64,000 bases of DNA from Amphibalanus amphitrite (lineage: Eukaryota > Arthropoda > Thecostraca > Balanomorpha > Balanidae), in NCBI RefSeq assembly GCF_019059575.1, contig NW_024881619.1, positions 930,001 to 994,000 on the forward strand. The letters run 5' to 3'. Position 1 is the stretch's first letter, and each line of letters opens with the position of its first letter. This document shows positions 11,231-21,739 of this stretch, one piece after another. Made by a program: the position numbers and the translations under genes. Below the pieces are notes generated by a model that was not told where the DNA came from, ran no database searches, and was given only the letters and a program-made list of their open reading frames with translations.

Positions 11231-11808
11231 GACCGATTGGCCTGCGGTCTTTTTTGCTGGGTAGCCCCATTCCTTCTACCCCGTAATTGACTACTTTTGA
11301 TACATCTCAGTGACCGTCGTGGCACGTGCCACCATAGGCGGAACGGGGAGGGCACCAAGGCACCGTGCCCCCCTTTGATTTTGGCATTTTAACATTAGCA
11401 TGGGCGTTGCATGGAAAGAATGGGACCAAAAGTCGGCAGTGCCCGTGTTCCGCCCGTGTTCTGCCCGTGCAGGTGTTCCGCCGCTACTGCGTGCCACGTG
11501 AAAAGTCAAGGGTGTTCAAGCAGTTTTGCAAAAGTAATGATTTTGAAAGGCCCATATCTCAGCAGCGGCTTGAGCGATTGTCTTGCGGTAATCTTTATAG
11601 GGTAGCAGCATCCCTTCTACCAAAAATAGGATACTCTCGATGCATGTGGGTCACCCCCAGTGCACGTGCAAAATACAACAATAAGAGGTGCCAAATTTGT
11701 TCCCATTTCAGTAACTCGGTTATTACTGGGGCGATTTCGCTGAAACTTGGCATACAGGTAGGCACCCACCAGGCAATGCATTCCCATGTGTTGCCGTTAG
11801 GGTGCTAC

Positions 11809-12540
11809 TGCACGTGCGCACGTGCAGGGGGCGTTTCCAGATCTGGAGAACGGCTGGGCCGATTGCGCTCAAATTTGGTACACGGTTGGGGACCCGTTAG
11901 TAGGGTGCCGTGCAAAAGTCATTTTGGACCCCGTTTGCACGTGCGCACGTGCAGAATGCCGCTTCTAGATCTCAGGAATGGCTGGGCCGATTGCGTTCAA
12001 ATTTGGTAAGCAGTTAGGGACCGGTTGCTAGACTGCCGTGCAAAAGTCATTAGGGACCCAGTTTGCACGTGCGCACGTGCAGGGGACGTTTCCAGATCTC
12101 GGGAACGACTGGGTCGATTGCGCTCAAATTTGGTACACGGTTGGGGACCGGTTAGTAGAGTGCCGTGCAAAAGTCAGTTTGGGCCCCTTTTGCACGTGCG
12201 CACGTGCAGGGGACGTTTCCAGATCTCGGGAACGGCTGGGTCGATTGCGCTCAAATTTGGTAAGCAGTTAGGGACCGGTTGCTAGAGTGCCGTGCAAAAG
12301 TCACTAGGGACCCAGTTTGCACGTGCGCACGTGCAGGGGACGTTTCCAGATCTCGGGAACGGCTGGGTCGATTGCGCTCAAATTTGGTAAGCAGTTAGGG
12401 ACCGGCTGCTATAGTGCCGTGCAAAAGTCACTAGGGACCCAGTTTGCACGTGCGCACGTGCATGGTGCCGCTTCCAGATCTGGGGAGCCTGGGTCGATTG
12501 CCTTCAAATTTGGCACACCGCAAGTGACCGGTTAGTAGGG
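11809..12540 (+). repeat. 127-bp tandem repeat with 18-bp palindrome
   Basis: Six palindromes TGCACGTGCGCACGTGCA start at 11809, 11936, 12064, 12191, 12318 and 12445, giving a period of 127-128 bp. Between them lies a conserved block reading CAGATCTCGGGAACGGCTGG, then CGATTGCGCTCAAATTTGG and a GTGCCGTGCAAAAGTCA segment. Each palindrome contains two CACGTG E-box hexamers. The short open frames here are by-products of the repeat. Divergent units extend left to about 11190. Confidence 0.85.
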
Positions 12541-12754
12541 TGACGTGACAAAGTCAGATGGGAAATGCCGTTAACTTAACTCATCCGTTAACCTGCCCGC
12601 AATGCGTTATAACGATAGAGACGCATCTATCGACGCATACGCAACGATAGATACGAATATGTTTTTTTTTCTGGTGAATAATTCCAGCTCATAATACGCC
12701 AACATTACACACTAAACAGATAAAATACATATCCTCATCAGTGATTAATGTGAT

Positions 12755-13060
12755 CTAGCGAGCGAGCGCAGCGAGCGAAGCGAGGTTTTTTCAATATAAC
12801 GGGAAAATCTCAGTATGAGCGGCCCGGAAATTTTTAATGTGCGTTGAGCCTTCTGGAGCCCTGGAAATAATTTCACGTGCCGTCCTTTCCTAATTCCTAT
12901 TTCTTCCTTTTTACCATTTAGGAATCTCAACAAAATGTTTGTTACGGAGCGAGCGAAGCGAGCGTAGTCTTTCCTTAGATTAACGGAAATTTCTGAGTAT
13001 GAGCGGCCGGCCGGCCGTGGTCACGCTTTTGCGAGGCTTATATCTCAGCAACCACTTGAC
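12755..13060. repeat. GAGCGAGCG-type dispersed repeat, copies 2 and 3
   Basis: Two further copies of the GAGCGAGCG / AATATAACG / CAGTATGAGCGGCC block (about 12755-12838 and 12946-13060). The second continues into ATATCTCAGCAACCACTTGA, the diverged form of the tandem-repeat core. Confidence 0.6.
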
Positions 13061-13295
13061 CGATTTACATGCGGTAATTTTTGTAGGGTAGCTTCATTCC
13101 TTCTACCAAGTATTGGACTATTGCTGATGCATGTGGGTGACCCCTTATGCACGTGCCACGTGCAAAACGAAGAGGTGTCACTTTTGTAATTGTTGCAATA
13201 TCTCGGTAACTACTTGGCCGATTGCGCTGAAAGTTGGCATGTAGGTAGGCACCCACTAGGCACTGCATATCCATGTGCCAGGATTGGGGTGCTGC

Positions 13296-13590
13296 TGCAC
13301 GTGCGCACGTGCAGGGGTCGATTCCAGATCTCGAAAACGGCTGGACCGATGGCGCTCAAATTTGGCACATGGTTAGGGACCGGTTAGTAGGGTGCCGTGC
13401 AAAAGTCAGTTGGGACCCATTTTGCACGTGCGCACGTGCAGGGTGCCGCTTCCAGATCTCGAGAACGGCTGGGCCGATTGTGCCCAAATTTGGCACATCG
13501 CTAGAGACCGGTTAGTAGGGTGCCGTGCACAAGTCAGTTGGAGGTACCCCCTCGCAATTTCGCACGTGCAAGGCCCACCTTCTCGCTCGC
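13296..13590 (+). repeat. Second 127-bp palindrome repeat block
   Basis: Two more perfect palindromes TGCACGTGCGCACGTGCA start at 13296 and 13423, exactly 127 bp apart. The same intervening block is present, and a degenerate third unit trails to about 13590. Confidence 0.8.
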
Positions 13591-13637
13591 TCCGTTAGTC
13601 GCCCCAAAAGGCGTTATACTGGTTTACATTTTGTGAT

Positions 13638-14398
13638 TGTTAAGAATCCGTCAGTTCTTTGCGCCGGTAAAAACAGAACAGAAATATAATTGACCTCAGT
13701 GCTGTATTGGGGTGCAACAGCTTCGTCACCAACAGGTTGAGAGGTAGTCACCGTATCATTTAACGACCAGGCACAGTAATGATAAGGCACAAATCAAATA
13801 AAGCTCATTGCTTTCTCTCGTACATCCAAGGAGGGGCTTACGGACAGCCCCTCTAAATTCGCCGTGAAACGTGCACAGTAACGACAGGCACGATTACATT
13901 AATATACTTGTATCAGGTAAAGGGTGCATTAATGATACATCGTGAACGGTATCAAAGACACACGTCTGATCTGTATCATATAATGCCCCGTCAGGATTTG
14001 GGTGCCAAAGAGGGTTAGGCGTTAATTTTGTCCGAGTGTGGCTCAGGAAAGGACCGCCAAGTCCGTTTCCTACACTCGGCGGCCACAAGCGCTACAGCCA
14101 GGAGAGCCGTGCAGTGCCACTCCAGAGGCTAGCGCGCATTGAGACCGACCCGGTCCAGACGAATGCTGAGACACGAGTGGCTACGAGAGACACGGACAGA
14201 CTGGAGGTCACCGCGGGTCACGTGACATTCGAGCGACCGCCAATTACCGCGCGCCAGAGCACCGCGCCGGCCGCGCGGCCGCAAACATACTGTGCCGCAC
14301 GGCCCGCCGGCGCGCCGGCGGGCCGCGGCCGGGCGGCTACACACACGCGGGGAACAGTTGCGATATGAAAAATGAACGCGATAACATGGAACTTAACA
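13638..14398 (-). repeat. 3' LTR of pol-less BEL element
   Basis: The 761-bp direct repeat partner of 17630-18390; on the plus strand it starts TGTTAAGAATCC and ends GAACTTAACA. It contains a GC-rich palindromic segment near 14305-14325 (GGCCCGCCGGCGCGCCGGCG). Open frames within it are identical in both LTRs and non-coding in appearance. Confidence 0.9.
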
Positions 14399-14489
14399 TA
14401 GCTCCCCACCAAAATGTGCGGAACAGGAGCACATTTTAAAAGGTATCACAGACGAAATAAAACACTACTTCTCGCGCACGACGCACTCG

Positions 14490-14640
14490 CATCTTTCGCG
14501 CACGCCACCGCCGAGTCTTAGAGGGCAGCTGCCCCCATCGTCAGCCAGATGGGGATGATGTCCGCCAGCCTGGCGTACCCGTCGGCGGACAAGTGGACGC
14601 CGTCCATGGCATACCACCGCGCGCAGTCGTGTCAGGGTGA
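14490..14640 (-). pseudogene. SGNH/GDSL hydrolase C-terminal fragment
   Basis: On the minus strand the sequence encodes MDGVHLSADGYARLADII and then stops. This is the DxxH catalytic block V found near the C-terminus of SGNH-fold esterases. No GDS block I or GxND block III accompanies it in this short stretch. It sits inside the BEL element between the truncated gag-protease ORF and the 3' LTR, in the same orientation, where pol should be. Confidence 0.55.
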
Positions 14641-14984
14641 TCCGGTAGGTCCCGGACATTCATGGTCTGCGAAAAAGAGACATGGGTGAAAACGGAGCCA
14701 CATTTTGGGGTAAAATGGCTCGCGTGGGAAATGTCAATCTCTCCCGTCATGAGCGGACACGCTTAATGAGAGCCCTAAGAACGAAAGGCTCGCGTGGAAG
14801 CCGACAAACTCTCCACGTCGCAGGCGGGCACGCCCACGAGAACCTTGCATCCGGCGAAGTTCAAGGGCGTTGGCAAATTATATCAACAAAGGTTAAATTC
14901 AATTCCTTAAAAAAAAACTAAATCAACTGTCCAGACTCTGAGTGCACACTGCACAGCTTGGAGGAGGAGTCCATGACTCCAACC

Positions 14985-17504
14985 TCACCCCCGACGCATC
15001 TGTTCTGGGGGACGTCCGGTCTGCCCAAACGGAATCCGGCAAGACCTCTGACGTGTTTCCGACAAGAACCACGAGCATGCTCTGCTCCTTTGGTCAGTTG
15101 GGTTGACCACTTCAAAGACCTTCTCATTCACGTCTGACTGCAGGCATTGGAGTGCCCTTTGGTGGGGGGACCAGAAAGCTTCAAAGGCGATCGGCCTATG
15201 CAACAGCTCCTGGCTCTGCTCAAGATTCTGCCTCGTCTCGGCAGAGACATCCGGCAGATCAGGCGCTTGAGCAGCAGAACGGCTCCCCACCGTGCACGAG
15301 CCCACAGCGTCCGACTCGGAAAGCTCCATTGGTGATTGTTCATACTTGAGATCAAAGAGATCAACAGCTGCATTCATCTGCACGCCATCGCCGTGCGTGT
15401 CGTACATGACGGCTTTCTCTTTGCTGAGGCGATCCGACATTCGAAGCGTTCGAGCCAGCGTAGGACCTCTGTTGGAGACGGGCCTATCCTCGGAGCGCCA
15501 TACCAAACCCATCTCATAGCGCTGCTCAGCTTCGTTCCATGTAGGCTTGGGGTAGAGCCTGTGGTTTGAGTTTACCACCTCATGCTCACTGATCCCAATC
15601 GTGTCCAAGTCCCACATCGCTTCCACTTGGCGACAGTGGAACGTCTGATGACGTGGCTGATCGTGTGACAGGACTCCACGCTGCTTCCCATGCAGAACAT
15701 ATCCGAAGACTGTCTCAACAGCTCGAAGCCCCTCGCCAAGGTCCACTTGCTCCCACAACACGACGTGATATATACTATCAACGCCGATTAGGAGATCGAT
15801 CTCACCTCCCCCAAAGTCGTCCGCCATCTCCAATCGGGAGGGCATCTGGGGAGGTGATGTGGCCGGAAGGGGTGAGCATAGACGATCTGTGCTCCACATG
15901 TCCAGGTGCACAGAGCTGCCGTCAAAACGGCTCTGAAGCTCGACTCGGACTTTGCGATATTGGCGTGCCTGTTCAGTTTTCTCCTGGAAGCCAATGCAGG
16001 AGAAGGTTCCCGAGCCGACAACAGGTAGCCCAAGTTCTTCTGCCAGGGCGCCACGGATATAGGAGGAATCGGAGCCTCCGTCCAGCAAGACACGGGCCCG
16101 GCGCCGACCATTCGGGCCCACAGCCTCAACCAGAGCCGTCTGGAAGAAGCTTCGGATTCCGTCAGCTCTCTGGGCGTTGAAACGACGATGGCACTGTCGC
16201 TGGGCACCTACTTCTGCGGCACTCATACCCGCCTCTTGAGGGGGCTGTGCCGTCGAGAAGCTGGCCGCATCCGGCGACAGTTCGGACGTTGGGACCGCCG
16301 AGTGACCCCCTGACGAGGGTCCCGAATGGTGCAGCAGGACGTGATGGGGCCTGCTGCACTCCACACATGGTCCCTCTTTGCAATCACGGGCTCGATGACC
16401 AGGACGGAGACAGCGGAAACATACCTTCGAGTTTCTCGCGAGTGACCATCTGCTCTGTACAGTCATGCCACGGAATGTCGCACACTGGGCAAGCGGATGA
16501 TGACCTTGTTCACACGCACTACAAGCCGTCTTCCTTGGCCTTTGAGATGGCTGTGACCGCTCCCTCCGAGGCTCAAGCCGTGCCGTCATACTGCTGGTGA
16601 CAGACGGCGCTGAAGGTGGTGCTTCTGCGTTTGCGACAGACGCAGCAACTCCCTTGGCTGCCTCGCGGATCCGTAACTCTTGATTGAGAAATTTAAGGAA
16701 AACGTCAAAGTCCGCGCTCTCCAGCCGAGCCCATTCCAGCCGCCAGTCTTCCGGAATTTTGTCTTTCACGACTGGTAGGAGGAGGCTCGAGAAGCTCTCG
16801 GCGGGCACACCGAGGGTGTTTAGAGCGCGCGTGTGAGAAGACAAGTGATCAACCAAGGTTCGCATGCCTCGGAGGTCGTTGTGGCGGACGGAGGGCATAC
16901 TCAAGAGCTCGCGCATCAGAAGCTCTCGCCGCACCTCGCTGTGGTCAAAGCGCTCTTTGAGGACTGCTACGGCTTCAGCGTAGCCTTCACCCGACACCGG
17001 AATCCCTTGGATTGTGCGCAGCGCCGCGCCGGCCAAATGCGACTTAAGAACGACAAACCTTTGCACGTCAGCGTAGGCTGGGTTGTCGTGAACGGAAATT
17101 GTGAAGAGTTCCCAAAACTCGGACCATTTCATCACGTCGCCATGATAAATGGGAATCTTGACTGCGACTGATGCTTTGAGGTCTGCATTTCCTGTCGAGT
17201 TTTGGGAGTCGAACCTTTGAACAGTGTCTCCAGCTTTCTCAAGCCGGGTGAGTAGCCTGGAGCCGAGAAACATCTCATCCTCCATGTTTTGGCTGTGACT
17301 GGAATCGTCAGGCTGACCAAGCTTGTCGAGCTGGTCCTGGACCTGCTGAAGCTCGTGCTGCAGCTTCTCCAAGTGATGGAGCTTGAGAGCCAGCTGATCC
17401 ACATCAAGTGCCTTTTGATCCCCCTCCCGGCATGACCTGAGGTCGTTACACTGTTTGGTTGCCTTTGAACGAAGCCTCGTTCTTGTGCTCAATAAATCAT
17501 CCAT
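14985..17504 (-). CDS. BEL/Pao gag-protease polyprotein, pol deleted
   Basis: This uninterrupted 839-codon frame starts 125 bases inside the 5' LTR. In order it shows: an N-terminal coiled-coil-like region (about residues 35-75); a DUF1759-type gag core (about 115-290) with the WSEFW phrase; two CCHC knuckles, CSACEQGHHPLAQC and CFRCLRPGHRARDC; a cysteine-rich extension; an aspartic-protease-like LLDGGSDSSYI; and the linker that precedes RT in BEL elements (a WDLDTIGI phrase). It stops before any RT motif. The protease motif reads DGG instead of the usual DSG or DTG, so activity is doubtful. Family members normally continue for about another 1000 residues. The last 30 or so residues probably read across the deletion junction. 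Confidence 0.85.
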   Translation of the reverse strand: MDDLLSTRTRLRSKATKQCNDLRSCREGDQKALDVDQLALKLHHLEKLQHELQQVQDQLDKLGQPDDSSHSQNMEDEMFLGSRLLTRLEKAGDTVQRFDSQNSTGNADLKASVAVKIPIYHGDVMKWSEFWELFTISVHDNPAYADVQRFVVLKSHLAGAALRTIQGIPVSGEGYAEAVAVLKERFDHSEVRRELLMRELLSMPSVRHNDLRGMRTLVDHLSSHTRALNTLGVPAESFSSLLLPVVKDKIPEDWRLEWARLESADFDVFLKFLNQELRIREAAKGVAASVANAEAPPSAPSVTSSMTARLEPRRERSQPSQRPRKTACSACEQGHHPLAQCATFRGMTVQSRWSLARNSKVCFRCLRPGHRARDCKEGPCVECSRPHHVLLHHSGPSSGGHSAVPTSELSPDAASFSTAQPPQEAGMSAAEVGAQRQCHRRFNAQRADGIRSFFQTALVEAVGPNGRRRARVLLDGGSDSSYIRGALAEELGLPVVGSGTFSCIGFQEKTEQARQYRKVRVELQSRFDGSSVHLDMWSTDRLCSPLPATSPPQMPSRLEMADDFGGGEIDLLIGVDSIYHVVLWEQVDLGEGLRAVETVFGYVLHGKQRGVLSHDQPRHQTFHCRQVEAMWDLDTIGISEHEVVNSNHRLYPKPTWNEAEQRYEMGLVWRSEDRPVSNRGPTLARTLRMSDRLSKEKAVMYDTHGDGVQMNAAVDLFDLKYEQSPMELSESDAVGSCTVGSRSAAQAPDLPDVSAETRQNLEQSQELLHRPIAFEAFWSPHQRALQCLQSDVNEKVFEVVNPTDQRSRACSWFLSETRQRSCRIPFGQTGRPPEQMRRG

Positions 17505-17629
17505 GTTGAACTAAACGGATTTTAACAAGTGGGTAAAAGTGGACTGTATCAAACAAGAGTATCAATGTCTGTCCGATTAACAAGGTACAAATTTTGAAAC
17601 CGAAAAGACGATCCGGCCCCGGTGGACTA
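17505..17629. other. 5' leader and primer-binding region of the BEL element
   Basis: This is the 125-base interval between the 5' LTR and the gag start, in minus orientation. The primer-binding site should begin with TAGTCCACCGGGGCC right after the LTR, but I could not match it to a tRNA. Confidence 0.45.
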
Positions 17630-18390
17630 TGTTAAGAATCCGTCAGTTCTTTGCGCCGGTAAAAACAGAACAGAAATATAATTGACCTCAGTGCTGTATT
17701 GGGGTGCAACAGCTTCGTCACCAACAGGTTGAGAGGTAGTCACCGTATCATTTAACGACCAGGCACAGTAATGATAAGGCACAAATCAAATAAAGCTCAT
17801 TGCTTTCTCTCGTACATCCAAGGAGGGGCTTACGGACAGCCCCTCTAAATTCGCCGTGAAACGTGCACAGTAACGACAGGCACGATTACATTAATATACT
17901 TGTATCAGGTAAAGGGTGCATTAATGATACATCGTGAACGGTATCAAAGACACACGTCTGATCTGTATCATATAATGCCCCGTCAGGATTTGGGTGCCAA
18001 AGAGGGTTAGGCGTTAATTTTGTCCGAGTGTGGCTCAGGAAAGGACCGCCAAGTCCGTTTCCTACACTCGGCGGCCACAAGCGCTACAGCCAGGAGAGCC
18101 GTGCAGTGCCACTCCAGAGGCTAGCGCGCATTGAGACCGACCCGGTCCAGACGAATGCTGAGACACGAGTGGCTACGAGAGACACGGACAGACTGGAGGT
18201 CACCGCGGGTCACGTGACATTCGAGCGACCGCCAATTACCGCGCGCCAGAGCACCGCGCCGGCCGCGCGGCCGCAAACATACTGTGCCGCACGGCCCGCC
18301 GGCGCGCCGGCGGGCCGCGGCCGGGCGGCTACACACACGCGGGGAACAGTTGCGATATGAAAAATGAACGCGATAACATGGAACTTAACA
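17630..18390 (-). repeat. 5' LTR of pol-less BEL element
   Basis: 761 bp, base for base the same as 13638-14398 as far as reading allows. It is followed by the target duplicate GTGAT. Confidence 0.9.
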
Positions 18391-18395
18391 GTGAT

Positions 18396-18960
18396 CAACG
18401 GTGAGTACTGAATTGTCTTTTCCGTGTATAAAAGTGTTCTTAATTATTTGTAGGTTGCACATTGAAACATTGAATAGCACTTTAAAACATATTTTATTAC
18501 ATTCGTTCCTATTTTAGTAATAGGTATTTTAGGATATTTTGCGATGTTCCGTAGCTCCTGTGCGTGAAACCAAAATAAGCTCCCACCATTTTCGACGGTG
18601 AGGTATGAACGTATTCATTGCCAATGACAATTTGAGTGCTGCACCATTTTGTACTTATAAAAGAAACTGAAATGTTGTTCACATCTTATCGATTTTTTCA
18701 TTTTTTTCATTCAATCCAATTCAATTCATTTTTCTGCTAATAGCATCATCGCTCAAAATTAGTCACGAAATAAAGCTTTACCTACTGTTCCTACCATTTC
18801 ATTGAAGGTATAATCGTCGCGAACTTTGAACCCCAGGCAGAGGGGCGAGCTTTAACGTGCTGTTTCTTTGTCTTTCGTTGTCGTTGTCTTTCATCGAACA
18901 ATTTCCTCTTCCATTAATTTTTGGTGAATGATAGCGATTTCTTAGCAGTTAGCAGATGGA
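18396..18960. other. Unassigned AT-rich sequence
   Basis: No recognised gene or element. The GGTGAGT near 18409 would serve as a splice donor but has no supporting upstream exon. Confidence 0.35.
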
Positions 18961-19100
18961 CATAACCGTCTGGTGATCTTGACACCCACCGTCATGCATG
19001 AGACCAACATCATATCACATGTTTGAACGTTTGAAACCACGAAAAGACTGCAAATGCGCGGGTAATGCGAGCCGACATACGCCGACTATTCAACGCCGCA
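18961..19100. repeat. Fragment of AGGTCA-rich element family
   Basis: The stretch with CACCGTCATGCATGAGACC, then CACATGTTTGAACGTTTGAA and ACCACGAAAAGACTG closely matches 6965-7060 in copy B. Only this portion is present. Confidence 0.5.
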
Positions 19101-19229
19101 ACTAAAGGCGAAAAACGTAGAAAGCGGTTATATCATGTTTTGCATGACAGCAACCGGAAATCTTCGTTCCTATGGCAGGTACTATCCAACTTAATCAATC
19201 GGACTTTCGGCATATCAGCACCGTTATGG

Positions 19230-21357
19230 AAGGTGACTTGCGGTTACCTCCAGAGACGCCTACAGAACGACGTCGTCGATAAACAAGGGACCGCTTACGA
19301 CGCTACCGAGAGGCACAACGAGATGAGGTTATAAGAGACAGGTCTCCACTGCGTGAACAAGAACGACGGCGTTCCCAGCAGCGCCGCCAAGACGACACGC
19401 ACTGTGACAATCGAGACCAGCGGCAGAGCTCCCAGCAGCGCCGCCAAGACGACACGCACGGTGACAGTCGAGACCAGCGGCAGAGCTCCCAGCAGCGCCG
19501 CCAAGACGACACGCACGGTGACAATCGAGACCAGCGGCAGAGCTCCCAGCAGCGCCGCCAAGACGACACGCACGGTGACAGTCGAGACCAGCGGCAGAGC
19601 TCCCAGCAGCGCCGCCAAGACGACACGCACGGTGACAATCGAGACCAGCGGCAGAGCTCCCAGCAGCGCCGCCAAGACGACACGCACGGTGACAGTCGAG
19701 ACCAGCGGCAGAGCTCCCAGCAGCGCCGCCAAGACGACACGCACGGTGACAATCGAGACCAGCGGCAGAGCTCCCAGCAGCGCCGCCAAGACGACACGCA
19801 CGGTGACAATCGAGACCAGCGGCAGAGCTCCCAGCAGCGCCGCCAAGACGACACGCACGGTGACAGTCGAGACCAGCGGCAGAGCTCCCAGCAGCGCCGC
19901 CAAGACGACACGCACGGTGACAATCGAGACCAGCGGCAGAGCTCCCAGCAGCGCCGCCAAGACGACACGCACGGTGACAGTCGAGACCAGCGGCAGAGCT
20001 CCCAGCAGCGCCGCCAAGACGACACGCACGGTGACAATCGAGACCAGCGGCAGAGCTCCCAGCAGCGCCGCCAAGACGACACGCACGGTGACAGTCGAGA
20101 CCAGCGGCAGAGCTCCCAGCAGCGCCGCCAAGACGACACGCACGGTGACAATCGAGACCAGCGGCAGAGCTCCCAGCAGCGCCGCCAAGACGACACGCAC
20201 GGTGACAGTCGAGACCAGCGGCAGAGCTCCCAGCAGCGCCGCCAAGACGACACGCACGGTGACAATCGAGACCAGCGGCAGAGCTCCCAGCAGCGCCGCC
20301 AAGACGACACGCACGGTGACAATCGAGACCAGCGGCAGAGCTCCCAGCAGCGCCGCCAAGACGACACGCACGGTGACAGTCGAGACCAGCGGCAGAGCTC
20401 CCAGCAGCGCCGCCAAGACGACACGCACGGTGACAATCGAGACCAGCGGCAGAGCTCCCAGCAGCGCCGCCAAGACGACACGCACGGTGACAATCGAGAC
20501 CAGCAACAACGGTCTCAGCAGCGCCGCCAAGACGACACGCACGGTGATGCTAGAGGTCGTAACAGACTTCGAGGATTTTCGATGGCACAGCCGGCAAATG
20601 AAGTGCAGCATCCGTTTATAGCTGCAGGAATGGGGCTACAGAAAACCCTCACCTGCAGCATCTGTCATGAAATCGATCTTCTAGCCGGCACTAAGGTCTC
20701 GGCACAGGGTATCTGTCTCCGCTGCAACCGGCAAACTAACCTACCACACAAGTTCGGCATGGATAACGGAATGATTCTCGATTTAGTGCCACCTGAACTC
20801 AGTGAACTGAGCTTCTTGGAAGAGATGTTGATAAGCAAAATCTTACCTAGCATCTATGCGTGTCGCCTACGGGCCACGGTGGCCAGTTCGGCTATACCAG
20901 CCACGCTATCGCTTTCCCTCAGGAAATCAACGACATCGCCGCAGTGCTGTCGAGATCACCGTCTGCGACCGGTATCCTTCTGATCAGGAAGCAAGGGGTG
21001 CAAAACACCCACCGAGACTACCGAGTTCGACAGCGTATAGTAGCAGACGCGTTGCGATGGCTTAAAAAAAAAACAGCCCTTATTACAGGGATGTAGCTAT
21101 AAGCCAGGAGACCCTTGGTACCCTTCCACAAGATGGCGTTCCTCATAACATACCCGAGCTGGAAGATGAAGCTGATGTGGACATGGATGAGCAAGGGAGA
21201 GTTGATAACGGAGGAGGGGATGCCGGAAACGAAGAAGACACAGGGGAACTACGACAATCACAGCGGTTGACCTGCAACGACCGCAACTCACTGAGGCTGA
21301 ACACATGGGCACCAATCTGCAATGGCCTCGCAGAGGCGAGCAGCCGGTGAACGAGTA
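19230..21357 (+). pseudogene. Helitron Rep/helicase N-terminal region, broken
   Basis: An open frame runs from about 19282 to 20983. It begins with an Arg/Glu-rich stretch and crosses the 57-bp repeat array in frame. It then reads CSICHEIDLLAGTKVS, a CxxC...CxxC zinc-binding pair, and MILDLVPPELSELSFLEEM, which match the N-terminal domain of animal Helitron proteins. The frame shifts near 20865 into GGQFGYTSHAIAFPQEI, and again at the A10 run at 21063-21073 into a frame with GTLPQDGVPHNIPE. A TAA also lies upstream near 19279. No HUH Rep endonuclease or helicase motifs follow, so this is a truncated and frameshifted remnant. The array's in-frame length suggests it expanded while the frame was open. 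Confidence 0.75.
19376..20545 (+). repeat. 57-bp minisatellite, about 20 units, in a Helitron frame
   Basis: The unit is 57 bp, a multiple of three, encoding SQQRRQDDTHGDNRDQRQS (19 residues) in the Helitron frame. Units come in two versions, AATCGAG (N) and AGTCGAG (S). Their order is N S N S N S N N S N S N S N S N N S N N, so the array is largely dimeric. Units otherwise look identical, apart from the degenerate last unit (CAACAACGG) and a T in the first. Because the period is divisible by three, long frames stay open on both strands; those other frames are artefacts. Confidence 0.93.
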
Positions 21358-21739
21358 CAGCTAAGTCGGACTGTTCACTCAGGCCTTCCCATTCCGTATT
21401 AGAATGTGTGATGGTTTTCCTGGCTCCGTTCTTCGCCAAACAAGCCCCACCCCCGCTGGACCCGCGAGTAGCCGGCCGGCCCGGGCTGCGACGTCGGCGA
21501 GTCAACCGGTATTCCGTCATCGGCCGGGGCTGCACGGCCGGCGACAGTGCAGCGGTCGCCGACGGACCTAGGTGGTCCTAGGTCTAGCTCCCCGCATTCG
21601 ATATTTTGCGTTTTTTTCTGCTCTGGAGTGGACCGATACTTGTACACGATACTTTAATTTCGGAAATAGACTTTTTGTTGCAACGTATGTTTTTATTGGG
21701 TTTGTATGTGCAATGGAGCGTGGCCGTCGGGAGGGGTAA

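Larger units (their letters stand above)
13633..18395 (-). mobile_element. Pol-less BEL/Pao LTR retrotransposon
   Basis: This is a complete insertion bounded by the 5-bp direct repeats GTGAT (13633-13637 and 18391-18395). Two 761-bp LTRs appear identical on reading and begin TG and end CA. The internal 3.2 kb, read on the minus strand, carries a gag-protease ORF, but no reverse transcriptase, RNase H or integrase was found. The purine-rich stretch ending GGTGGGGAGCTA just before the 3' LTR (minus orientation) is the likely polypurine tract. The LTR match implies recent movement, which must have used enzymes supplied elsewhere. Confidence 0.88.

Noticed and set aside
13638-18390. Host protein frames of 110 and 71 codons found at both 14036 and 18028
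   Set aside because: They are inside the two copies of the same LTR.
19376-20545. CRISPR-like array
   Set aside because: Units are contiguous coding repeats without unique spacers, and the genome is eukaryotic.
19295-20621. Long minus-strand frames of 396 and 438 codons and a 422-codon plus frame across the minisatellite
   Set aside because: They exist only because the 57-bp period is divisible by three. The frame shared with Helitron flanking sequence is a different one.
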